A stretch of DNA of 35,488 nt, taken from a virus. The position numbers were made by a program, and so were the translations under genes. Shown here in pieces: positions 6,697-11,633 of the stretch. Below the pieces are notes generated by a model. The model saw only the letters and a program-made list of their open reading frames with translations, searched no databases and was not told the origin of the DNA. Within the stretch, counting starts at the first letter, position 1, and each line of letters opens with the position of its first letter. The DNA is taken from the IMG/VR virus record IMGVR_UViG_3300035698_008788, positions 1 through 35,488 of that record; one strand, given 5' to 3'.

Positions 6697-6825
6697 ATGA
6701 GCAACTTGTTATTTGTTTTTGTTTTAATATTTACTTTTTTTATTGGTTTTACTGTGGGTAAAATAGATTATTTTAGTAGTGAAATTCATGAACCGACAGC
6801 GTGTATACATGACGGTGGTTCATAG
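6697..6825 (+). CDS. Single-span membrane microprotein (42 residues)
   Basis: MSNLLFVFVLIFTFFIGFTVGK gives one clear transmembrane helix at residues 3-20, followed by a short hydrophilic tail. GGAG lies 10-11 bases before the ATG. The gap of 72 bases from the previous gene breaks the overlap pattern, so it may be the last gene of this operon. Small holin-like or regulatory membrane peptide is possible; not recognised. Confidence 0.5.
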   Translation: MSNLLFVFVLIFTFFIGFTVGKIDYFSSEIHEPTACIHDGGS

Positions 6826-6855
6826 TTGGAAGACGGGATGTATCAAGATTAACTA

Positions 6856-6922
6856 TTGATTTAAAACATATTTTATGTATGATGAATGACTGTTAACTGT
6901 CTCTAATTCAGTTAACAGTCAT
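6856..6922 (+). promoter_or_regulatory. Rightward promoter with a perfect 14-bp inverted repeat at the start point
   Basis: TTGATT (6856-6861) and TATGAT (6878-6883) are 16 bases apart. The predicted start point, near 6890, falls in a perfect inverted repeat: ATGACTGTTAACTG (6886-6899) and CAGTTAACAGTCAT (6909-6922), separated by 9 bases. No U-run follows, so it is not a standard terminator. It is best read as an operator over +1, or as a 5' hairpin on the replication transcript. Confidence 0.6.
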
Positions 6923-7058
6923 GGGCGTTGCCCGTAGACTACTTAACGCATACCCTAAAAGTTGCGCTAAATATGGACATGATTTTAATGAATTATTACA
7001 ACAAATGCAAGCGACATGTACTGTATTTTTTAATATGGGTAGGATTATTTGTTTTTAA
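6921..7058 (+). CDS. Possible 45-residue protein
   Basis: ATG at 6921 overlaps the right arm of the inverted repeat, followed by 45 codons reading MGVARRLLNAYPKSCAKYGHD and ending MGRIICF. The composition looks protein-like, but there is no ribosome binding site; if transcription begins near 6890 the start codon would sit at the base of the hairpin. Reported as a weak candidate only. Confidence 0.22.
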   Translation: MGVARRLLNAYPKSCAKYGHDFNELLQQMQATCTVFFNMGRIICF

Positions 7059-7191
7059 AATTTAACGGGATGAATAAATTGACATTAGAAATAATTAATA
7101 GTGAATAAACAGCTTCCATGCTTTTCCGGTGCGTTGACGCGCGATGGTCAAAATCATATTAATTTAACAAAGCTACACAACCCCAAGTCAC

Positions 7192-7252
7192 ATAACCAAG
7201 TTTGATGACAAAGTTAAATAACCGAGTTTGATGACAAAGTTAAATAACCGAG
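7192..7252 (+). repeat. 26-bp direct repeats upstream of the initiator gene
   Basis: Two copies of a 26-base unit (7192-7217 and 7218-7243; they differ at one base, ATAACCAAG versus ATAACCGAG) are followed by nine bases of a third (7244-7252). The unit contains GTTTGATGACAAAGTTAA. The array ends 12 bases before the initiator start. Such iterons commonly bind a replication or regulatory protein; here they may give autoregulation or belong to the origin. Confidence 0.85.
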
Positions 7253-7264
7253 GATTATTTTACC

Positions 7265-8248
7265 ATGAATTATACAGATAACAATCCATCACAACGATTT
7301 ACTGCATATCGCGCAATGATTCCATTTTACATTCTTTATGATTTAGATTTAAACGCCAATCATTTAAGGCTTTATGGCCAGATTGAACAAATGGAAAGTA
7401 ACCCTAATCCAAATGTATCCCCTACTTTTTCCTATAACTGGCTGGCTCAGCAATTAGGGATTAACAGAAGAAATACTATTAACACCGCAAATTTATTAAA
7501 AGAAAAAGGATACATTCAACATATTCAAACCTCAAAGGGTAATTGGGTATGGTTAACTGTAAAAAACCCAATATCTATTACAGACAATGGCATGGAATGC
7601 GACCCCCCTAGTGTCGCTGAGCGACACCCCCCTAGTGTCGCTCAGCGACACCCCCCCAGTGTCGCTGAGCGACACCCAAAGATCCTGGAAGTTAAAGTCC
7701 CAGAAGTTAAAAACCCTACTACTACTACTACTACTATTAATAATAGTGATAATAGTAGTAGTAGTAGTAACCATTTTTCAAAATACAAAAGCGACGAATT
7801 AAATGCCTTAATCAAAGCAAATACTGCATTCAACAAAGCAGAATCAGACGCAAAGACAAAACAATTTGCTTTAGATAACGACCGATGCAAAGAAAGTTTC
7901 GAGGCATTGTGGCAAGACACTGATGCAACGATTGATGAAGCATACGAGGCGTGCCAGTCGTACTGGCAAAATCTGGGAAAAGTAGCCGGCTGGGGAGCAT
8001 TCAATAAATTTTTGCAGAATCCTAAATCAGTTGAATCGTTTAAACGGCCTCAAAAAACAGAAAAACAAACAAATCAAAAAGAAAAGCCTAATTCTGAAAA
8101 GTTGGAGTATTTTGAATATCAAAAACAAGCGGACGCTGATATACGATTAAATCCCTTAGCAAAAAATGAAAAGACATTAAATTTTGAATCGTGGGTTGAA
8201 GCAGGAAAGCCAGATACTCATATGATTTATGTTAGATCTAAAAAATGA
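7265..8248 (+). CDS. Replication initiator, lambda O-like, with winged-helix N-terminus
   Basis: A 327-residue protein organised like phage O-type initiators. Residues ~10-100 form a winged helix-turn-helix (LRLYGQIEQ, YNWLAQQLGINRRNTINTA, LLKEKGYIQHIQTSKGNW). Residues ~114-137 are three octapeptides (PPSVAERH type) encoded by DNA iterons, then a Thr/Ile/Asn/Ser homopolymer linker (~150-169). The C-terminal part contains LWQDTDATIDEAYEACQSYW and GWGAFNKFLQNP, likely the partner-binding region. GAGGA lies 10 bases before the ATG. It starts the replication operon and its stop overlaps the next start by 4 bases. No helicase or DnaC-like loader is recognised downstream, so host helicase recruitment is inferred. 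Confidence 0.8.
   Translation: MNYTDNNPSQRFTAYRAMIPFYILYDLDLNANHLRLYGQIEQMESNPNPNVSPTFSYNWLAQQLGINRRNTINTANLLKEKGYIQHIQTSKGNWVWLTVKNPISITDNGMECDPPSVAERHPPSVAQRHPPSVAERHPKILEVKVPEVKNPTTTTTTINNSDNSSSSSNHFSKYKSDELNALIKANTAFNKAESDAKTKQFALDNDRCKESFEALWQDTDATIDEAYEACQSYWQNLGKVAGWGAFNKFLQNPKSVESFKRPQKTEKQTNQKEKPNSEKLEYFEYQKQADADIRLNPLAKNEKTLNFESWVEAGKPDTHMIYVRSKK
7604..7675 (+). repeat. Putative replication origin: three 24-bp iterons with internal dyads
   Basis: Inside the initiator gene there are three tandem 24-base units. Each contains a 17-base dyad GTGTCGCTSAGCGACAC (7611-7627, 7635-7651, 7659-7675), flanked by C-rich spacers. The dyads are perfect around a single central base (G, C, G). Lambda's origin has the same logic: symmetric iterons inside O, followed by an AT-rich segment. 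The GC-rich dyads stand out from the AT-rich surroundings. Confidence 0.8.
7716..7770 (+). repeat. CTA/TAG trinucleotide inverted repeat beside the iterons
   Basis: Seven CTA triplets (7716-7736) run into TTA, and a mirror set TAA plus five TAG triplets follows (7750-7767). This gives a perfect 18-bp stem (7722-7739 with 7750-7767) around a 10-base loop. It encodes runs of Thr and Ser. It lies about 40 bases after the iterons, the position of the unwinding region in lambda-type origins. Confidence 0.85.
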
Positions 8249-8490
8249 ATGAAATTATTTTTATAAAATATTTGGTTAATGAGATTGCGCGCAATCAAAT
8301 AAATGTAACAAAAGAAGTTTATCAAGAAATAAAGGATTATATCATCAGCCAGGATGGTCAATTAGCTTATGAAAGATTCTTAAGAAGCCAATGTTTTATA
8401 GATTTAGCCAATAAGAGAAATAAATACACAGGCTATCATTCCACTATGAAAAATTTATCCGATAGCGCTCGAGAAGAATTTAAAAAATGA
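8245..8490 (+). CDS. Hypothetical 81-residue protein in replication operon
   Basis: Not recognised. Helical and charged, beginning MNEIIFIKYLVNEIARNQINV and ending SDSAREEFKK. It is coupled by 4-base ATGA overlaps to the initiator before it and to the next gene after it. The position matches where lambdoid phages carry a helicase loader, but it is much shorter than lambda P or DnaC and has no Walker motif, so that role is not claimed. Confidence 0.7.
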   Translation: MNEIIFIKYLVNEIARNQINVTKEVYQEIKDYIISQDGQLAYERFLRSQCFIDLANKRNKYTGYHSTMKNLSDSAREEFKK

Positions 8491-8741
8491 ATATCATACC
8501 CATGATGTCCGAATTCTTATCAGCCGCCCAACGCGACAACGTACAACTGCTTCACGAAGACATCACTTTCATTAAAAAATGTTTAACTAGAATCCCAAGA
8601 GAACGCCATAGGGACGTTTTACGAGCTTATTTAAGTAAGTGGTATGAGTGTATATCTAATCATGAGAACGTCGTATCAACGCAAAATGAAGGGCGTAGAA
8701 TCGCCAATGCTTACATCAGGGAGAAACAAATAACTATTTGA
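8487..8741 (+). CDS. Hypothetical 84-residue protein in replication operon
   Basis: Not recognised. Basic and helical, with CLTRIPRERHRDVLRAYLSKWYECISNHE in the middle and a basic C-terminus (EGRRIANAYIREKQ). The start overlaps the preceding stop by 4 bases. The Arg-rich central helix could contact nucleic acid. Last gene of the replication block. Confidence 0.7.
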   Translation: MNIIPMMSEFLSAAQRDNVQLLHEDITFIKKCLTRIPRERHRDVLRAYLSKWYECISNHENVVSTQNEGRRIANAYIREKQITI

Positions 8742-8765
8742 GTAAATTAAAAAACGTGCTATGTT
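8738..8765 (+). promoter_or_regulatory. Possible promoter
   Basis: TTGAGT (8738-8743) and TATGTT (8760-8765) lie 16 bases apart, just after the replication block and 35 bases before the next start. Four of six bases match the consensus in each box, so activity is plausible but unproven. Confidence 0.4.
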
Positions 8766-8799
8766 GAAATTGTATACAAATCTTACAAAGGGGGTTTAT

Positions 8800-9165
8800 A
8801 TGCGATCTTCTATTCTGCAACGTCGAATACAACGCGCGAACGCCGTCACTGAGATTTTATCAAGTGCGATTGAAAACGCCCTTCCTGCTTCAGATATGCC
8901 GATTCGTCTCACGCAATTATCAACGTCTGCGATAATGTTCTTCAAGAAAGACGCAAAAGGCAGCGAGAAGGTCATTAACGGGCTTCAGGTGGCTATATCT
9001 CTGGCGGGGATAGGTTTAGCCTTGGCCGCTGTCATAACCGGTTCTTTAACGCTCTACGCGTCTTTAAAAGTTGTTGATTTGATTTACAGAGGGTTGTTAA
9101 CATTGTCTTTAATTCAAAGCGAATTGTTTAAAGATTATGACGAGCCACCTTCACCTCATTGTTAA
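8800..9165 (+). CDS. Hypothetical membrane protein (121 residues)
   Basis: Basic N-terminus (MRSSILQRRIQRANAVTEIL), then a hydrophobic region at about residues 60-86 (GLQVAISLAGIGLALAAVITGSL by description), a second moderately hydrophobic helix (~90-106), and an acidic Pro-rich tail. An AAAGGGGG five bases before the ATG makes 8800 the start; an upstream in-frame ATG at 8761 lacks one. A membrane role such as holin-like or superinfection protein is possible. No family recognised. Confidence 0.65.
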   Translation: MRSSILQRRIQRANAVTEILSSAIENALPASDMPIRLTQLSTSAIMFFKKDAKGSEKVINGLQVAISLAGIGLALAAVITGSLTLYASLKVVDLIYRGLLTLSLIQSELFKDYDEPPSPHC

Positions 9166-9301
9166 GTTGTGCGATAATCGTTGTGCGTACGATGCTGTTA
9201 AAGCGAGGTACTTGAAACCCATCTCGCGATGAATTCATTCGTCAAAAGTCTTGATCCCACATCACGAGCCAGCATCGAACGCATTTAAAAGGGAGTTGCG
9301 A

Positions 9302-9508
9302 GTGAAAGGCACTGTTCAATGGTTTGATGAAAAAAAAGGGATAGGTTTTATTGTCGGCGATGACGATCAAAGTTATTTTGTGCATTACAAAGAAATTCAG
9401 AGCAATAAGAGGTTTAAGACGCTTACAAAAGGGTCTGAAGTTACGTTTACGTGTGATAAAAGTCCAAAAGGTTTGTTTGCTACAAACATTCAAGAGCTTG
9501 AAGTTTAG
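9302..9508 (+). CDS. Cold-shock domain protein (CspA family)
   Basis: Small OB-fold RNA/ssDNA-binding protein acting as RNA chaperone. From the GTG at 9302 it is 68 residues, the usual Csp length, with TVQWF, RNP1 (KKGIGFI, residues 11-17) and RNP2 (YFVHY, 25-29). GGGAG lies 6 bases before the GTG; an in-frame ATG at 9251 would add an unlike extension. A leader of about 136 bases with a GCGAG/CTCGC inverted repeat (around 9204-9230) precedes it. It converges on csrA with a 29-base overlap of the 3' ends. Confidence 0.93.
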   Translation: MKGTVQWFDEKKGIGFIVGDDDQSYFVHYKEIQSNKRFKTLTKGSEVTFTCDKSPKGLFATNIQELEV

Positions 9509-9689
9509 CCAGTTCTTCTTCTTTTTTTATTATGTCGTAAATTTCACGACGATGCACTGAGATATTGTTTGGGGCTGTGATACCTAGTCTTGCTTGCGTT
9601 CCATAATATCCGTTATTTCTTAAGACTGTAATCATGATGTCGTCACCGAGCATGATCGATTCACCGGGTCTTCTTGATAGAATTAACAT
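9480..9689 (-). CDS. csrA: CsrA/RsmA-type translational regulator
   Basis: Homologue of the RNA-binding regulator CsrA, which binds GGA motifs in mRNA leaders and alters translation or stability. The 69-residue protein has MLILSRRPGESIMLGDDI, IMITVL, and the conserved binding strand SVHRREIY, where Arg47 corresponds to the key Arg44 of E. coli CsrA. A short insertion (RNNGYYG) lengthens the beta3-beta4 turn compared with the classical protein. It is the last gene of a leftward three-gene operon. Phage and mobile-element CsrA copies are known, notably in Legionella and Pseudomonas elements; targeting of host RNAs here is inference. Confidence 0.95.
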   Translation of the reverse strand: MLILSRRPGESIMLGDDIMITVLRNNGYYGTQARLGITAPNNISVHRREIYDIIKKEEELAKLQALECL

Positions 9690-9732
9690 AAAACTTTCAT
9701 CCTTAGTTGTGTTTTCCGTTAAAAATTACTGA

Positions 9733-9873
9733 TTAGTTTTCGTCGTTTTCGTCATACACTTCGCTCCATGGATTGTCCCACGCCAGCTCATGATTTGCAC
9801 GCTCTACAGCTTCAAAATAGTCTTCATCGCCATAAATGTTGTCGTTTCTTCCTTCGTCATCGTAATTAGTCAT
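9733..9873 (-). CDS. Hypothetical 46-residue acidic protein
   Basis: Reads MTNYDDEGRNDNIYGDEDYF and ends WSEVYDENDEN, highly acidic and rich in aromatic residues. The charge pattern resembles DNA-mimic or inhibitor proteins in a general way only. GGAT lies about 7 bases before the ATG, and the start overlaps the end of the upstream gene by 8 bases. It is followed by csrA after 43 bases. Confidence 0.6.
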   Translation of the reverse strand: MTNYDDEGRNDNIYGDEDYFEAVERANHELAWDNPWSEVYDENDEN

Positions 9874-10072
9874 GTATTTTATCCAATTGTTTTAATAGTC
9901 GTTTGCAATTTTGTTTCAGTAGAAGTCCTTCTTCTTTTGATAGTGATTGCATGTACTCGTAATCGTCTAAATTGTCTGCATTTAAAGCGCTTATTGTGTA
10001 GTAGAAATACTCATTCATTTCTCGTTTTACTTTAAATATAATTTTTGTGTCTGTTAAGTCATTGATGTTCAT
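9866..10072 (-). CDS. Hypothetical 68-residue protein, first gene of the csrA operon
   Basis: Not recognised. It begins MNINDLTDTKIIFKVKREMNEYFYY and ends KRLLKQLDKIHD: a beta-rich first third and helical remainder. AAGGA lies 9 bases before the ATG. It follows a strong leftward promoter by about 100 bases, and its stop overlaps the next start. Confidence 0.65.
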   Translation of the reverse strand: MNINDLTDTKIIFKVKREMNEYFYYTISALNADNLDDYEYMQSLSKEEGLLLKQNCKRLLKQLDKIHD

Positions 10073-10098
10073 TTTAACTTATCCTTTTATTTACCAAT

Positions 10099-10244
10099 AT
10101 TTGCAAATAAAATGCAAAGGAATATAGGTAATTATATATATCGCTACACCTACTTTTTTGTGTGTATGCCGCTATTATAATTACTTTGCATGTTTATGTA
10201 AAGCAGTTTATATAAAATAATTATAATATTTTATTGTTTGCATG
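10099..10244. repeat. Recurrent TTTGCAT motif in the csrA-operon control region
   Basis: The motif TTTGCAT or its complement recurs: ATTTGCAAAT palindrome (10099-10108), ATGCAAAG (10112-10119), CTTTGCAT (10184-10191) paired with ATGTAAAG (10196-10203), and TTTGCATG (10237-10244). The CTTTGCAT/ATGTAAAG pair forms a dyad over the leftward -35. The clustering around one promoter suggests operator sites. Confidence 0.5.
10174..10202 (-). promoter_or_regulatory. Strong leftward promoter for the csrA operon
   Basis: On the minus strand TTTACA (10197-10202) and TATAAT (10174-10179) are exactly 17 bases apart: 11 of 12 consensus bases. It points at the 68-residue gene, the 46-residue gene and csrA. 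A TTTGCAT dyad overlaps the -35. Confidence 0.7.
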
Positions 10245-10301
10245 CGAGCAAGTCATGAGCATCGATTAGATTGCAAGCTGTGCGCGAGATGTGTTAACTT
10301 T

Positions 10302-10338
10302 CCCACAGAGATATCCACAAACTCTGTGGGTATATAAT
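10302..10338 (+). promoter_or_regulatory. Candidate late promoter with dyad in place of a -35
   Basis: A perfect TATAAT (10333-10338) is preceded by a perfect 9-bp inverted repeat, CCCACAGAG (10302-10310) and CTCTGTGGG (10322-10330), with an 11-base loop. No -35 hexamer lies at 16-18 bases. It stands 36 bases before the first gene of a unidirectional run through terminase and head genes. An activator site or a repressor operator both fit. Confidence 0.5.
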
Positions 10339-10373
10339 GATAGATTTATTATTAAATTGTTTGGACTTTGATC

Positions 10374-10547
10374 ATGAGTAGTAAAAGATGTGAGCTTTGT
10401 AATGGTAAAAAGAAAATAATTGGATTGGGTATGATTGAAAAGGACTGCGATGAATGCAACGGTGTCGGTTATGTTCAGATTAAGACTGAAGTTGAAGTGA
10501 AAATTGGAAAGATTAGAGCTGTTAAAGATAAAATAATAGCTAATTAA
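10374..10547 (+). CDS. Small DnaJ-type zinc-finger protein (57 residues)
   Basis: Two Cys-X2-Cys knuckles, CELCNG at residues 6-11 and CDECNGVGY at 25-33, match the CxxCxGxG repeats of the DnaJ cysteine-rich domain, so one zinc ion is likely bound. The C-terminal ~25 residues are Lys/Val-rich. Such mini-zinc proteins are common between phage replication and packaging genes; their role is unknown. GGA lies 8 bases before the ATG. It is the first gene after the candidate late promoter. Confidence 0.7.
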   Translation: MSSKRCELCNGKKKIIGLGMIEKDCDECNGVGYVQIKTEVEVKIGKIRAVKDKIIAN

Positions 10548-10590
10548 ATTCATGCCAATTGTCTCTTATTAGAAGATGGATTGATAATTT

Positions 10591-10917
10591 ATGAAGGGAT
10601 CTATTGATAAGAAAAGAAAGCCTCATCGTCGTGCAGATTGTGGTACGTCTCAAAAAATAACCATTGCATATTACCTTTTGTCACAAAATAATTCGGATTC
10701 TGAAAAACTACAAGCGGCTATGGAGCACCCAAACTTATCTGCGATCGATAAAGCTTATTTTGATCAACGATATCTATTTATATTTAATGATAATAGCTTG
10801 CTTGGGTATGATGAAAAAAATGGTTTTTATGTCGCAGATTCCTGGGGTAGACGTGACATGGGCAAAAAGCCTACACTAAAAGGAATTAATTCAAGAAAGG
10901 AAATATTCGTATCATGA
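10591..10917 (+). CDS. Hypothetical 108-residue protein
   Basis: Not recognised. The N-terminus is very basic (MKGSIDKKRKPHRRADCG), followed by helical segments (KITIAYYLLSQ, DKAYFDQRYLF) and a YDEKNGFYVADSWGRRD stretch. Only a weak GGA precedes the ATG. Its stop overlaps the small terminase start in an ATGA junction, which supports it as part of the packaging operon. Confidence 0.65.
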   Translation: MKGSIDKKRKPHRRADCGTSQKITIAYYLLSQNNSDSEKLQAAMEHPNLSAIDKAYFDQRYLFIFNDNSLLGYDEKNGFYVADSWGRRDMGKKPTLKGINSRKEIFVS

Positions 10918-11390
10918 CGATTCCAAAAGGTCGCCCTACAAAATTTAATGACGAATTAGCAGCAAAAATATGTCAATTAGTTGCTATTAATCCCATCGGT
11001 TTGCGAAGGTTATGCGACAAATATCCCGAGTTGCCGGCAAGTGAAACTATCAATATTTGGAGATGGGAAAAGAGAGATTTTTCGACCCAATACGCTATCG
11101 CAAAACAGCATCAAGCGGAATTGATGGTCGAATCGTTCGAAGAAGTAATCGACGATACTTCTACTTATGTTTATCAAGATGATAACGGTGTAACACGAAT
11201 TGATACAGGCATGATAGCTCAAGCGCGTCTTGTAATTGATACTAGAAAATGGACTGCCTCTAAGCTTGCTCCCAAAATATACGGAGACAAAAAAGAGGTC
11301 GAACAATTGCAGGGCGAGAACGAGCGCGTAAAAGCTGAACTTGCGGAGCTGAGAGCCAAACTTGATAAAGCTAATGTGTCCGAGTATTGA
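10914..11390 (+). CDS. terS: Terminase small subunit (Sf6 gp1-like)
   Basis: DNA-recognition subunit of the packaging motor. The 158-residue protein matches the Sf6-type small terminase: GRPTKF at the start, a helix-turn-helix around residues 27-52 (LRRLCDKYPELPASETINIWRW in pattern), then the hallmark ARLVIDTRKW (104-113) and KIYGDK (121-126). The C-terminus is a predicted coiled coil (EVEQLQGENERVKAELAELRAKL in pattern). It should form a ring that loads DNA into the large subunit. The pac or cos site often lies in or near this gene; none is evident. Confidence 0.92.
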   Translation: MTIPKGRPTKFNDELAAKICQLVAINPIGLRRLCDKYPELPASETINIWRWEKRDFSTQYAIAKQHQAELMVESFEEVIDDTSTYVYQDDNGVTRIDTGMIAQARLVIDTRKWTASKLAPKIYGDKKEVEQLQGENERVKAELAELRAKLDKANVSEY

Positions 11391-11393
11391 TGT

Positions 11394-11633
11394 GTGATAA
11401 TTGAGCATAACGATGAAATAACTATTGATTATGATAAACTGAAATTCAGTTGTGCTAATTGCAATAAAAATGGTTGTGACTTAGTTGTCGATGGTTATGT
11501 ATATACAGATTTAGATGATAATGGACTATGCGTATCTTGTTACGAATCATTAAAGAAGCTCGGCTCATCAAGAAGGTTTTTGTCTAAATGGATCGGGGTT
11601 TCTCGTCCACTAACGATGAATATTTATGATTGA
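11394..11633 (+). CDS. Hypothetical 79-residue Cys-rich protein between terminase genes
   Basis: Possible zinc-binding protein with CANCNKNGC (Cys20, Cys23 and Cys28) and CVSC (Cys46, Cys49). It starts at GTG 11394, three bases after the small terminase stop, with no strong ribosome binding site, and overlaps the large terminase start by 8 bases. The four-cysteine arrangement suggests a single zinc site. Not recognised as a known terminase accessory or HNH protein. Confidence 0.55.
   Translation: MIIEHNDEITIDYDKLKFSCANCNKNGCDLVVDGYVYTDLDDNGLCVSCYESLKKLGSSRRFLSKWIGVSRPLTMNIYD

Larger units (their letters stand above)
6826..7264. other. 439-base region between early and replication genes
   Basis: It holds a promoter with a 14-bp inverted repeat (6856-6922), a short GGGC-GTT-GCCC hairpin at 6923-6933, a doubtful 45-codon frame (6921-7058), an AT-rich stretch with an 11-codon frame near 7074, and direct repeats (7192-7252) abutting the initiator gene. 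No tRNA-like fold was found. Confidence 0.6.

Noticed and set aside
6826-7264. tRNA gene in the long intergenic region
   Set aside because: No T-loop (GTTCRA-type) sequence or cloverleaf pairing is present; the strong pairing is a simple inverted repeat.
7553-8004. Reverse-strand frames across the iterons and triplet repeat
   Set aside because: They are products of the repeats read backwards inside a well-supported initiator gene.
9790-10035. Forward 81-codon hydrophobic frame opposite the csrA operon
   Set aside because: It is antisense to two leftward genes with overlapping stop/start and good ribosome binding sites.
10311-10319. DnaA box (ATATCCACA)
   Set aside because: It differs from the consensus TTATNCACA at the first base and is single; the origin evidence lies at 7604-7770.
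10266-10553. Reverse-strand 95-codon frame
   Set aside because: It covers the zinc-finger gene on the other strand and the dyad; composition is typical of antisense to AT-rich coding DNA.
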